A stretch of DNA of 64,000 nt from Ignelater luminosus (taxonomy: Eukaryota > Arthropoda > Insecta > Coleoptera > Elateridae): NCBI GenBank assembly GCA_011009095.1, contig VTPC01090697.1, positions 269,845 through 333,844 on the forward strand. Direction: 5' to 3'. Both the position numbers and the translations under genes were made by a program. Shown here one piece after another: positions 33,231 to 45,215 of the stretch. The stretch's first letter is position 1, and each line of letters begins with the position of its first letter. The notes below the pieces were generated by a model, which did not search any database, was not told where the DNA came from, and worked only from the letters and a program-made list of their open reading frames with translations.

Positions 33231-33905
33231 TATAAAAGTTTAAAGTTGGAAGTTTTCAGTTTCTCGTCGTTTGCGCCGAAACCGTGCGTTTTGTTGACTG
33301 GGTATTGTTACAGCCGAAAAGAATACCGCAAAATGCATCAAAAGTTTTCCCTGCGCTTTTTACAAAGAATCATTTAATTTAAAAATTCGTGAAGTTTGAT
33401 CACTTGATTGTGAAACACGCTGTATCTTTCTTTCTACATATAAAGTCAACGATTCAACATCCAAACAATCAAGGACTTGTAGAACGCTGGAAATGAATAT
33501 TAAAACAAGAAGTATGTTGCGCAGGAATCCGTAATTGGTGTAAAAGACTTCTGTAGATTCTCTTGTCATTGCTTTCAACAATCAAGACAGATTGAAGCTC
33601 TTCTCTTGCAGAAATTCCATATGGTATAACTTTTTAATTAGCTGAAGACTTTTTCAATCAATGTGACGTCTCTTAAGAATAAAAATTCCAAATTTTGTAA
33701 AACAATTGAAAGATTCTACGATGTGCTAAGCAGAATTTCTAAGAATTCGAATATGCCATGTGAACAAGTAGTGGTACTACGCTAGGTTCCTCGGGGTGTG
33801 TGTTTCAATCATTAGTTTGCCAATTGACGTCTTCTTAAGTACACGTGCTTTCAAGTTTCAGTTTGTTTCTTTACACAGCCTTTTTGTGCTACTGTAAATG
33901 CCAAA
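33231..33905. other. Unassigned spacer between Gypsy and mariner relics
   Basis: No motif was recognised. The 73-codon minus-strand frame at 33360-33581 has no recognisable similarity. Confidence 0.35.
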
Positions 33906-34345
33906 ATGGCTGATGTCAAAGAGCAAACAATTTGCATTAATTTTTGCTTCAAGCTCAGAAAGATGCAGCTGAAACCCATTGAATACTAAAAGAGGCTTTG
34001 ATCAGATCTTTAAGCCAGGCAACAACATTTGAGTGGTAAAGTTATTCCTGAAGGCAGAAAGCAAGCCGTTAATTATGTTTGTTATTGTGTTGGCCTTATA
34101 TGGAACATGTCAACGCATTCTTGGGTGAACTGGGCATGAGCCGAGTTTCAGTGAAGTTTGTTCCTCGTCTTTTGAACAATGACCAGCAAGACCATCAAAT
34201 TTGGTTATGTACTGAGCTCCAACAAACAGTTAGAGATGATAGTAACTCTCTAGTCCATTATTTTGAGATCCGCTTTTGCTTAAAAACGATTGGGTTTAGA
34301 AAAAAAAATAACAACAATAAGAAAAATGCCTCTAAAGTCTAAATT
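33906..34345 (+). pseudogene. Mariner-family transposase relic, internally deleted
   Basis: The sequence begins MADVKEQ (33906) with a helix-turn-helix-like start. Further on it reads ELGMSRVSVKFVPRLL and LQQTVRDDSNS near 34125-34245, wording typical of mariner transposases. The intervening part and the first catalytic GDESW block are lost or corrupted, and no terminal inverted repeats were recognised. It is unrelated in sequence to the element at 19760. Confidence 0.65.
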
Positions 34346-34710
34346 TTCAAACCAAACATCCAGTATGTAGATTTTGCTCAAATGACATAACAGCTAGAAA
34401 CTGGAACAGTTAATTACAAAAATTAAAAGTTCAATAAACTCATAATAATAAAATATATGTGGTAGGTATTCACTTATTTTATTTTTTACGTATATCCACT
34501 TAATTATCTTATTTTATTAATATTCTGATGATGACTACAATTACTAAAATTACTACAGCCTTCAATTACATTAGTGTCTTAATAGGGAAATTAAAAACAA
34601 AAATAAATTTAATATTTAGGTTTTATTTGTTCAACTCTAATTGATAAATAAAACTTTCAGTACGTTGTATGCATAAAAAGTTGTAAACGCAAACCAAATA
34701 TATTTACACA
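34346..34710. other. AT-rich 5' flank of GR-e
   Basis: No gene or repeat was recognised. It must hold the GR-e promoter and leader if that gene is expressed. Confidence 0.4.
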
Positions 34711-37700
34711 ATGCGATTTTTAAATATAATTCAAGTCAATGCTAAATCTGATTGTATTGCTTGTATACTACGTCCTCTGTTAACATTCGGATCTATATTT
34801 GGACCGTACGGTGTACGTGCTGATTGTCCACATTCAAAATGTCCAAGTCCAACTGTAAAATTTGTAGAATCAAAAACCCAGAAGATAGTCCTACCAGTAC
34901 TGGCTTTATTAATGACAGCAGCTATCCTTTCAAGTATTGCTAATTTCTTCACCCTTCATGGTAATCAAAATCAGATCATGTTCAATTCAATGGAAATTAT
35001 GTTTTTTACAGCCGCTGCTGTCATTTGTATTTTTAGCCAAGTAAACATTAACTTTAAGTTAACAGAATTAAACGGTCTTGCAGCAATAATTGATAATCGT
35101 AAATATTATGGATTTAATACTCTTCTTGATAAAGAGACTACCAAAGCTTACATTACAAGAGCTTACTGGATGATAGTTTCATGTTTATTAGCCGGAATCA
35201 GTTCCATATTATATGGGGTTTATCAAGACTTCAATACGTGCTTAGTATCGGCAATATTGAGAACAACTGCTTTGTATCTGGACATGATAGTTCAAGCTAC
35301 AATATTTTGGCAACATCTTTTAGCGATGTCTGTATACAAGTTTTTGTTTAAAAAATGTTTTGAAAATTTAGAATGTGCCTTAATGCAAGAAGGTTGGAAT
35401 AATGACGAGAAGGTAAATTTGATCCTGTGGGAAATAACACAGGCACTTCCAAAACAACGTTTAAAATTGATTAGCTTACAAAGGTTAAATAACATGTACA
35501 TGAGTTTAGTATGGAACTATCGACATGGGGTAGCATTTTTACAGCCTACGATGATGATTATTTGGTTGATAATGACAATTTTATCAATTACTCATATTTA
35601 TGCTATAATGCTTATGTACGATGGCGAAGTTAGAGCAGATCCATTACTGGAAATTAGAACTTACGGAACTATTTTTGCAGCTATTGCTATTGTAATAACA
35701 ACTGAAAGACTGCATAACATAGTAAGTGTAATTTTGGAATAACTTCGGAACAATAAGAAGAATATTCTTGTTTTGAGAAAAAAAACTTAAATTAAAATGT
35801 TACTTCTAACTTATACCAACAGATTTCTGTTTGTTCTTTACTTTTGTCACTCGCTGTATAATCCCACATTTGATTTTCAGGGTGAAGACATACTCTCATT
35901 TCTTTCCAAGTATCCAATTAGTAAATTAAGTACAGCAGAGGCAATACAGGTAAGTATTTTGTGATAATTATGCGTTTTATTGCATGGTTTTGATTTCAGG
36001 TAGAAACATTCATAACCACTTTACTTCTTCAGAAACCCGTGTTTCGAGCTTCAGATGTTTTTACAGTTGGTACAAGACTTCTAGCTTCCGTAAGTGCAAG
36101 GAGATATCTAACAAAATACAAAACAACCTTCTAAAGTACTCCCATAGAAATTTTGGCTAATAACTGGAAAAAGACTAAAAACACATTACTGACCCATTTT
36201 TTCTTGCCGTATTTACTAGTGCAATCAGAATTTATAATTCCACTCTTGGCTTTAATTTCGACTGTTTTTACTCAGGCGTGTCATTGGTCCACTTGTAGAT
36301 TTGTTAATTAAATGATTTACTTTTACAAATAACAGCAAGAATAAAACAAAATAGAAACATACTAAGATTAAAATAAAATAAAATCAGGTCCTATTCTTTT
36401 TACCTTTCTCTTCAAAAAATAAAAATACTAAATTAACTTGAAGATAATCTGATCCTATTTAAATAGGAATTTTTTCACTACTAACAGTATAGTATTTTAA
36501 GGTGTAATAAAACGCTGTAAAATTCCGTTTCTCTATTTTTGCTACGCACCTAGTCATGTAAGCTTAGCGTTCAGGCTATAATACTAAACTTCTCTACCTT
36601 TTTTTGTGCGTGGAAGAGGCGAAAATGCTCATGCACACCCCACCGTTGCTCTATGGTTGAGCGGCAGGGTAGTGTGAGTCAGGAGAAAATCTACCCTTTA
36701 AAAACTTCTCTCGCTCTCTCTCTCGCTCCCTTCTAGTATAGCGCCAAAATTGGTCTTGCATAACTTCAGCGCTACCTTGTTTTTCCTGTTCTGTACTTTT
36801 TTCTTTTCCATTAATTTAGTTATTGTGTCTTTAATCTCCTTCCAGTACTGTCTTTTCGTTTGTAGGAAGTTTTGTCTGCCCGTCTTAATGTTTATTTCCT
36901 GTATTTCCTCCGTCAATCTTGTACAGATGAGTGTATGTTCTGCGTTGTCAATTTATTTGAGTACCCATTTTCTTCTTATCTTTTGTAAATATTAATTGAA
37001 GCTCCATTGTCCACTTAAGAATTGTACAACATGATAGTTTGCTTGGTTATCTTGTTAGAGCCATTTTTTTATATTGGGCAGTAGTCTGTATGTCCGAGTA
37101 GTCCCAACTCTGTTGCCACTTCTTTAGTGTCCCTTCCTTTATTTCTTTTTTCTGTTGCTTGTAGGAACTGCTCAATATGCCGTCGCCATTCTTAGTGCCT
37201 TTGGCATTTTACATACATTTCTCTATACTTAGCCTACTTCAGTACACTTTTTTGGACAGTATTAAATTAATGCTCGCTATTGTTTTGCGCTTAGCTGTAG
37301 TTGGTCCATCGATTCTTGGCATCAGCTTTGTCAGTACCTTTCCTACTTTTTTGGCCTTCTCAACCGTTTTTATTATGTGTGTTTTCTTTCTCTCTTTAAG
37401 CATTATAGCTTCGGTCTTTTCTAACGTAAACGCTAATTTTAGCTCTTTCATTCCCTTCCTTATCTTGTTTATAGTTTTCTTTGTTTATTATGTCCATTCT
37501 GTTTTTGCTAACTACGCCTATTGCAAGGTCGTCGGCGAAGACGCTTAAGTGGACGTCTTCTGATACGTCTACTTGTAGTATCTTCTCGTAGTACAAGTAC
37601 CATAGAGTGAGTTCCAGCGTTGAGCCTTGCGGGACCCGACTTGTTAATTTATCTTTTTTTCATTTCCCGCTGTTACCCACTTGTCCGTTAAATACGCTTG

Positions 37701-40700
37701 GATCATATTCTTAACGTATCTCGATATTCCAATGTTTCCTAACTTGTCTACCAGTATTTTCCAGTTCTTCGATCACTTCCTCTTTGTTGAAATTTCTTAT
37801 TTCCTCATTTTTTGGGCTATTTCTTCTTCATTTTATTGTTTGGTATTCTGGAAACAGCTTCCTTACCTGCTCTCTAATTTCTTTATCGTCCAATTCTATT
37901 GTAGTTAACGTGAAAAGATTTTTGGTTACAATTTTATAATCCAGTCCCCATGAGTCGTTTGATATTTTTTCAACTAATTTTTTCCACTTTTTTTCTTTGG
38001 CCTTTTGTATGTTTTCTTTAATAATTTGTCTCAGTTCTTTATATTTTCTATATACTGCCTCTTTTTGTTTTTCCTCTTTTACTTTTTTCTTTTCTCTTGT
38101 GGTTTTCCTTCTGTTTTTTTATAACAACTTTTTTTATTTTGTTTAGTTGGTTATTTTACCAGTATACTGGCTTTCTCTTGTTATTTGTTTTTTTTTAGAA
38201 AATAGCTTATCTCAAGTTTCTGTTATCGTTTTTGTTAGCCGCGCGTGATTTGGCCCAATTTCTTCTCTTTTTTTATTTCCTTAGTGTATTTCTCCAAGTC
38301 TTTGCTATACTCTTTCTTTGGTGTATGGTATACTACTGATTACGTTTGCACTTTTGAAAGGATATGTGAAAGCTTAGTCTTCGAACAAACAAGGAAAATT
38401 CAAAAAAGTGCTGTCTACAGACAACATTAATGTTTTGTGTTAGTAGAGCAAATGCAACATAATTAATTTGTTGTGTTTTAAAACACCTGCACATTAACTC
38501 TATATAAAAAACTAATTTGATGATGAATAACAAATGTGTCATCATTTCATTTTTTTGTGTTTTTAAAAATACTTTCTCAATTAATATGAGGTGTTAACCT
38601 TTACGTGTCATATTTGCCATTTTTTTTGTTACATTATTGTACATAATTGTTTAACATAAATATTGAATTACAGATATAGGCATACATACATACACAGTCG
38701 TCCTCTTTTACCTCACGGTGTAGAGGGGTTATTGTAAGTGCTTACTCCAAATTTTCTTGTTTCGTACCAGTCTGTCTGCTTCATTCCATTGCATGTTTCT
38801 ATTTTTCAATATTTTCGCAACTTCCTCCTTCTATGTTTTGGCCAGTCTTCCCCGTTTTTTATTTTTGTTGACTCCAGTCTGCCATATGTTTTTAACTTTT
38901 CTATCATTGTTCATACGCACCATATACCCAAATCGCCTTAAGTGGCCCTGTTCAATTTTCCCTAACACCGGTTTCATATTTAGCCACTCGCGCATTATTC
39001 GGTCTTTCCTCGACACTCCCACTACTGATCCTTAATAGCGCATTTCGCTTGCTTGTACTGTACTTTTTATTCAGTCATTTAGGCATCACGTTTTACTGAC
39101 AGGTTAATATTTGTATGTATGCGCTATTAAATATTTTTGTTTTGGATTGAGCTGACACTTCCCGTTGTTTAATGGAAGTCTTATTTGGGGCCAAGAAACA
39201 AAGCGAACAACGGTCCGAACGCTGGAACGTTTTAGCGGGCGGACTCAAGACGTAAACAGATGTCCAGCGGCTACAGCCAGCTGCAATAAATGTAAAAGAA
39301 GAGGTCATTACAGAAAAGTTTGTAAACGTTTAGTGAAATGTAATGTAAATAAAATTACAGAACAAGAAAATGCGTTCGTGGGTATAATTAAACCAATCTC
39401 GAACCGGAAAATTAATCAGAAACGTAAATGGAATGCAGCAAAGAGTTATCGTTTAAAATCGATACCGGGAAAGACACTTTCTGTATCTCGAAACAAACTT
39501 GCAAAGACAATTTTTCACATATTAATTTACAAAATTCGGTTCGTACTTTGTTTGGTGCGAATTAAAAACAATTGCATTCGGTTGGATTCTTTTAAGAAAC
39601 AATTCCATGCGGTAATAAATTAGAAAGCGTGGACATTTATGTGCTACAAGAACTAGAACGTTCGTTATTAGATGGTGAAACGGATGAAATCTTAGGTATA
39701 GTGAAATGAATTAAAAGCTGAAATATCTTTAGATCTCGTTACAACTCACCCAAAGCTCTTTAGAAGACTGAGACAATTAAAAGTTTTGTATAAAATTTGG
39801 TTACGAGAAGAAACTGGGCGACATGCACTAACTACACTAAGACGAGTTCCAATCCCAATACTTCAAGAAATAAAACAAAATTTGGACAACATGGTATAAA
39901 TGGGTGTCATCAAACCTGTTAAAAAATCAACGGAATGGTGTTCAGGGTTTGTGTTAGTACCAAAGCCAAATGGATCAATGCGAATATGTGTGTTGATTAT
40001 GTACGATTAAGCTCCTACGTTAAAAGGGAGGTATATCCTATGCCAAGTACAGAAAATATTCCAGGCCGATTTGGAAGAGCTAAATATTTTTCCACGATGA
40101 ATAATGGATTTTGGCAATGCACTCTAGATGAAGAAGCTCAGCTACTCACCACGTTCATAACTTCATTTGGGTGCTTTAAACATAAGCATCTGCCATTTGG
40201 GATATGTGCGTTCTCAGAGGTTTTCTAAAAAAGGATGTCAAGTCTTTGAAGGGCTTGATGGAGTACAGACTGATGCCGATGATGTATTAGTTTATGGGGG
40301 GAAACAATCAAGAAACATGATCTGCGTCTTCGTTATGTATTAGAAATATTCATACGACATGGAATCACGTTAAATCCAGAAAAGTGTTTGCCTGGAGTCA
40401 CAAGAGTCCATTATCGGGACCATGTAATAGATGAAAGGGGAATTCATATCAACAATAATAAAATCGAAGCAGTACGAGGCATGGAAAGACCTCAAGATGT
40501 TTGAGATTGAGACGTTTAATGGAATCTATCAATTACTTATCGAAATTTGTTTTAAAAGTAGCAACGAAAGCTCATCCATTAAATGATTTACTATGACAGA
40601 AAAACGAATTTTTGTGAAGAGAGCAGCAAGAATTAGCTTCTAATAACTAAAAGAAGAACTTACAAGAAAGCCAATTTTGGCATGGTTTGATCCGAAAAAT

Positions 40701-43700
40701 GAAACTGCCATTTCAGCAAATGCTTTTTCACATGGAGTGGGAGCTGTACTCAAGCAGCCACAGAACGATGGTACTTTTCGACCCGTAGCATATGCTTCGA
40801 AAATATTAATTCCTACTCAGAGAAATAGGATACGCTCTTACTTGTGCTTGCCATCGTTTCAAAGATTTCCTTATAGGTATAAAATCACAACTTGAAACAA
40901 ACAACAAACCCATTGTGGCTATTCTAATGGTGAAGTCATTAGATGAATTAACATCTAAACTTCAAAAAATGAGATTACGTTTGATGAGGTATACATACAT
41001 CGAAACACATTCCAAGGAAGGAATTGGGAGCAGCCTTTTTCTTTGTTTTCATTCTATTACTGCTTATTTCTTCCTTCATCATATTGTTTAATTCTTCTAG
41101 TCTATGTGAATGATCTTTGTTAGCTCTTTCTTTCTTGGGCATTCTGGAAAATATTCAATTCGTAACAGATGAATATTGAAATAAACTTTTAAACAATTTT
41201 TTGCGTTTTAATCAAAATTTACTTATGCAAGTGTATCAAAGTTTTACATCATTGAAAAGAGAAAAACATTCTCTATCAAATGAGTACAATAAAGGGATAC
41301 CTTCCCATTAAACAAAATTGAAGTATTATTCGTTGCGCTTTTGTTTTTAAAAAAATAGTTATTTTGTATTGCCCTGTAATGTAAAACTAAACACTAAACA
41401 ACTTTTATAGGAAACATCTTTCCATAAAATGCATATTTACTGAGATATATAGGATATTCCATACTTTTCGGACACACTATATGCTTATTCGAAATAGTTA
41501 TTGCCGATCACATGAACACATCCGTTCTCTCCGTAACTCAATTCCTTTCTTACACTATTACTTGTAGATCCATCTTCCAGATGCTCTAGATTTTTTAAAA
41601 GGCATTCCTGCTTTTAGCGTTGCCTGTATAGCGCATCTTTAAATAAAATTCGCAGCATCTTCAAGTGTGGTTTTTGCCCCCTTAAGGTCGAACTCAGCCA
41701 ATACAGAAAAATACTAATATGCTGTTTTGACCTGTACTACTTATAGTTATGTCAAGTTTCAGAAAGATGTAATTCTTTTCAACACTTTTCTTTCTGATAT
41801 ACTGGTATTGGGTACTGTCATTATTGGTTGTCTACATTTCAGGTGCTTGGCGCGCGCTTAGGTTTGTTATTGCTAGATGGAGTTAGTAGTCTTGCTCTGT
41901 GTATTGCATTTGTTTAAATACATATAGCATGTCTTGGAATTTATTTCTTATCTTTATTTTTCATCTTTTCCTCATTTTTCCGTTTTGGTTCTCAAAAAAA
42001 GAATACGTTTTGATGTGGATTTTCGTTGAAAAGAATTGTTTTAATTAATATCGTCATCTAGCGGCTTTTCATTAATTTTTCAATAAGAGGGGAGCAAGGA
42101 GGATCGGTGTAGCTTTAAGGCCTTCGACTACCTTGCGCGCATGGAGCAACCGCGGTGACATCTAGCCGCGAAAACAGACAAAAACGAATGCGACCTTATG
42201 CAAGATCCTAGCCATCTGGGACTAGGATCACTGTAACGTACAGCCATCCCGGAGTGCTTTGCCATTCGCAGATTTAAATTCGGGTTCATAGACGTCCGTG
42301 AGGGGGTATACCGAATAGGGGTGGGGGTTTTGCAAAGATATCGAAAAGGCATTTAATGCCAAATAGAATGTTTTTACCTGCGTTTAATGCCGTTTGAACC
42401 GATTTCTCACTTCTTACAGTTCGGCTGCTAGAGAGCGCGACAACTCAAACCTAGGAGGGCTCGAACACTATAAGGAGTACGGGGGTTTGGTTTTCGCTAT
42501 CCGACTTAAATATGAGAATAGTATTGACCAGTGAAGACAAATTGTGGGTAGCAAACCAAGAACCCTAGATTCCCCCCTAAAACCGTTTGGGCATTTTGCC
42601 AATTTTGTATTTCCCACCAAAATCGTCCGAATGGTACCATTGACGTGGTATTTGAAATTTGTATTTTGGGAATACATCTTTACCTACTGGAAAAAACCTG
42701 ATTTGATTCGGTTGACTTTGCACTTTTTATATTGTCTTCCGCGATGCCCACCTAAAAAATTCGTAACTCGGTTAATTATAGTCCGATCGAGTTGGTTTTT
42801 TTTATACTAAAAGGTATCATCAGAGCAAGAAGTTTAGATAAACAGCAGTGGCGTTGAGGTGAGATGGAAGAAAATAATGTAATTCTGTAGAGAATAATAT
42901 CTTTTTTTCATGAACATCAAAAATGTAATATAAGAAATGTTGACACACTGATCTACGACTGTCATAAGACGTACACATTTGAAAAATATGAAAGACCGTA
43001 CTCGGTTGTCATGTAACTCATTGATGTATTTTGTAGTAACTGCATTGTATCTTGTCATGTACATTTCTCAGCAAAAACATTAAATTGTTAGCTAATGCAA
43101 TGTTAACTTAAAAATCTATAGATCTAATTGGGGAGTTTTGAATTGACATCTGAAGTTTACTATTCCTGATTTATCAACGACGTTGCTAACATTACAACAC
43201 AGTTAACGTGTTACAGTGTAATAGATAGAAAATTTTTGTAAATAGCTTTGTAAGATGATAATAGCAACACAATCAATTCGGCTGAAGAAAAAACTTTTTT
43301 TTTATCTTGAGTCGCAGATGTCTTCACAACTTTAATATAGATCGGGAAATATAAGCATCACTTGCCAAGATCAAGTTTGCAATACAATTTTTGAAGGCAT
43401 AATTAGAGACCAAACGCAAATAATTGCCATTACAAGGGCCTCAGTGTGCAAGTGTCAATTTATCCAGGGGAACAACACCAATTGACAGTTCCAATATTGC
43501 GAAATCGGAGAATTTCCAACTTTGAACTTTTTAAAGATTTTGCGATTTCACGAATTTCAACAAAATCCTAGGTTTTGAATCTCTCGGGATGTCCCTGATA
43601 GTTTGGTAAAATAGTCGACATTAATTTAAAATGACATTAATTCGAAATGAGTATTTTACCCTTTTTATAGGCCGGGAGAATCACAAAACTAATTTCAAGA

Positions 43701-44279
43701 AATAGTAAGTAATTAAGCGAAAGATGTTTCTCTACAGAAAATTCCAATATTTTTAATACCAGACAATAATATGAGGGAAAGTCTCAATTTTACCTTTAGA
43801 TTCATCAAGGAAATTTACCGAAATTTTACACGAAACAAACAATGTAATGTCTCGAAGATAGTTTAATATTCCTAAATGTTTCGAGGAAGTAATTATTTTA
43901 GAAATTTAAAATCTTCGGTATGTATTCTTAGAAATCATTTATCTAGACACAGAAATGTTTGTTAGTTATTAATTTATACATATATATACTGGTTTTTTCT
44001 TCCGTTATACTACTTATTTATAATTTGAGTTATATGTACGTAAGTTGATTTGTTGTATATATTTAGTTGCTGTGTTCTTTCGGCAATCTGGACTGCCCAG
44101 ACAGTTGCTTATTAACAAAGATTTATATGTATCTATATAGACAACTGTATTATAAAAAAACGGAACGTTACAACAATAAGTAAAATTTTCTTTTGCAGAT
44201 GTCTGGAACAATTGTAACCTATCTACTGGTAGCTCTACAATTTCACGCCACTTGGATTCAACACAAAAAGGTTAAGTAA
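34711..44279 (+). CDS. Gustatory receptor GR-e (7tm_7 family), four exons with an 8.1 kb third intron
   Basis: Exons are 34711-35721, 35881-35949, 36000-36089 and, far downstream, 44199-44279, giving about 416 residues. All are phase 0 with GT-AG introns of 159, 50 and 8109 nt. Exon 1 (337 codons) holds CILRPLLTF, GPYGVRADCPHSKCPS, ELNGLAAIIDNRKYYGF, LFKKCFENLE and LQRLNNMYMSLVWNYRH. Exon 2 reads LSFLSKYPISKL and exon 3 ends FTVGTRLLAS. The last exon reads SGTIVTYLLVALQFHATW with the Gln intact. The final intron contains two LINE pieces, a Gypsy fragment and a mariner end. Joining exon 4 to this gene is inferred: it is the next compatible exon and exon 3 ends in a good donor (GTAAGT). The alternative is that GR-e lost its own last exon and the 44199 exon belongs to another dead gene. 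AATAAA lies at 44459-44464. Confidence 0.75.
36500..36697. other. GR-e intron sequence before the LINE
   Basis: The intron beginning at 36090 is AT-rich and unassigned to about 36500. A GC-richer phrase with CTCTCGCTC runs follows at 36600-36735. Confidence 0.35.
36698..38250 (-). mobile_element. R1-like LINE fragment (linker, RT, C-terminal region), minus strand, in the GR-e intron
   Basis: Reading the minus strand, a Lys-rich linker with DSWGLDYKIVTKNL comes first (about 37960-37920). The RT follows: SRVPQGSTLE near 37640-37610, the catalytic FADDLAIGVVSKNR near 37535-37495 and LEKTEAIML near 37415-37390, then KVGKVLTKLMPRIDGP near 37350-37305. PQGS and FADD are RT motifs B and C; the linker favours the R1 group. 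The Lys-rich open segment at 36698-36916 may be a continuation or a separate scrap. Frameshifts and stops are frequent. Confidence 0.75.
38690..39075 (-). mobile_element. LINE 3' tail fragment, minus strand, in the GR-e intron
   Basis: The minus strand reads VSRKDRIMREWLNMKPVLG, GHLRRFGYMVRMNNDR and KRGRLAKTWKEEV (about 39020-38830), continuing to about 38740. This is the usual C-terminal segment of insect endonuclease-RT elements, following the RT domain. The catalytic part is missing, as expected for a 5'-truncated or rearranged copy. Confidence 0.7.
39165..41035 (+). mobile_element. Ty3/Gypsy LTR retrotransposon gag-pol fragment, + strand, in the GR-e intron
   Basis: In order: a nucleocapsid-type zinc knuckle CNKCKRRGHYRKVC near 39281-39322; a degraded protease region; the RT with FVLVPKPNGSM near 39950-39985, CVDYVRLSSYVKREVYPMP near 39993-40045, KYFSTMNNGFWQ near 40083-40118 and the catalytic ADDVLVYG near 40275-40300; HGITLNPEKC near 40360-40390; and the RNase H start SANAFSHGVGAVL with RPVAYASK near 40715-40800. 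Domain order is Gypsy. Frameshifts and stops occur in every domain. It ends without integrase at about 41035. Confidence 0.85.
41154..41478 (+). repeat. Isolated right end of the mariner-like element (no transposase)
   Basis: This stretch is nearly identical to 21394-21723, the 3' flank plus right terminal inverted repeat of the mariner-like element at 19760, with small differences such as AATATTGAAATAAACTTTT and a final CACTAT instead of CACTGT. There is no matching left end or transposase nearby. It is a truncated copy or the product of a deletion within the GR-e intron. Confidence 0.85.
41479..44198. other. Remainder of the GR-e third intron, unassigned, with a GC-richer patch
   Basis: No coding similarity was found. 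The stretch 42060-42830 is distinctly less AT-rich than its surroundings, with phrases such as CATCTGGGACTAGGATCA and CCCCCTAAAACCGTTTGG. It looks like part of an unclassified DNA transposon or retroelement rather than host intron. The rest (42830-44190) is AT-rich and plain. Confidence 0.4.
44199..44279 (+). CDS. Last exon of GR-e (TYhhhhhQF exon)
   Basis: It follows a good acceptor (TTTTCTTTTGCAG) and opens in phase 0, reading MSGTIVTYLLVALQF, then HATWIQHKK and TAA at 44277-44279. Every landmark of the GR last exon is present and intact. It is the only such exon between GR-e exon 3 and GR-f, which is the main reason for assigning it to GR-e. Confidence 0.85.
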   Translation: MSGTIVTYLLVALQFHATWIQHKKVK

Positions 44280-44680
44280 AAATTAAAATCTTCTAGTTAA
44301 TACAATTTTTTTCTCTTCTCACTAAAAACATGGAAAAAAGACTCCACTTAGAAAAATTGATCAAAAGCTCGAAAACAGTTGGTTCTTACTTATTCGGATA
44401 TGTTTGAAAGTAACAAAGTTGTAGTACATGTACGTGTATATTAGCATTATGCAGCAGTAATAAATGATATTCTAAAATCGAGAGTTTTATTATTACATAC
44501 ATAACATTTTTCTGGTATATTTAATAACTAAAAGTAACACTAGATGTCACTAACATTAGTTGATGTTAAATCAATTTATTCTAGTTATAGACACTTGTGG
44601 TTTTGCTAGTTAGTGGCTTATTTTTAAAAAGCTTTCTATAATATTCATATTCATCTACGTTTAAATCTTGTTTGGTGTTT

Positions 44681-44893
44681 GTTTCCTGTCCACATTTAAA
44701 GCACCCCAGTCTCACAGTAAAATTTTTGAAATCAGGCAAACAGTCAAGAATGTAATGGTAAGCAAAATTCGATAGATCTTTTCTTATAACTGTGAATTGT
44801 AATTTTACGAAAACGGTCTTATTTCAGAGTGAAGATATCCAATCATTTTAATCTAAGTATCCAATTAGTAACCTGAGCATAGCAGCTTTCAAG
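44681..44893 (+). pseudogene. GR scrap: piece of exon 1 fused near an exon 2 relic
   Basis: At about 44687-44755 the + strand reads CPHLKHPSLTVKFLKSGKQ, the loop segment after GPY in the receptor N-terminus. At 44828-44893, after a TTTCAG acceptor, it reads SEDIQSF, then a TAA stop where relatives have Leu, then SKYPISNLS, a 66-nt version of the 69-nt exon 2. Some 250 codons of exon 1 between the two are deleted. This is the remnant of a further receptor gene downstream of GR-e. Confidence 0.8.
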
Positions 44894-44912
44894 GTTAGTC
44901 GAAACTTTGCTT

Positions 44913-45215
44913 CAGGCAGTGATGGTGTTATGAACGAATTTCTGAAGCCCTTCCCGAAAAATCTAAAACAGGTACTTTTAAATATTTGTAATAATAATTA
45001 ATATCTGGCAAAATCGAGATCTATCATTTTCTTGGAAGGAAGCAAAATTTGGTATTCGCAAACAGTTTTCTACCACGGATGCCTTAATGTTTGTTGAAAA
45101 CGCTATACAAGAAATTTTCCTAATGGGACTCCATCTTACAGCAGTTTTGTGCTAGCTCTGAGCAAAGTCTGTATACAGAAGCTGGTGTAGATCCATTGAC
45201 GTTAAGGTAACATAG
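44913..45215 (+). mobile_element. Short LINE reverse-transcriptase scrap
   Basis: Across frameshifts the + strand reads GSDGVMNEFLKPFPKNLKQ and, further on, GIRKQFSTTDALMFVENAIQEI, matching the N-terminal RT blocks of endonuclease-RT LINEs (the D-G-V-x-N-E-F and G-F-R-x-x-F-S-T-x-D-A patterns). It is about 300 bp, without catalytic residues. Confidence 0.6.

Noticed and set aside
36750-36995. Phe/Leu/Ser-rich open frames on the + strand in 36.7-39.0, 47.2-50.9 and 54.9-57.9 kb as membrane proteins
   Set aside because: They are the complement of Lys/Glu-rich LINE coding sequence on the minus strand, whose motif order is convincing.
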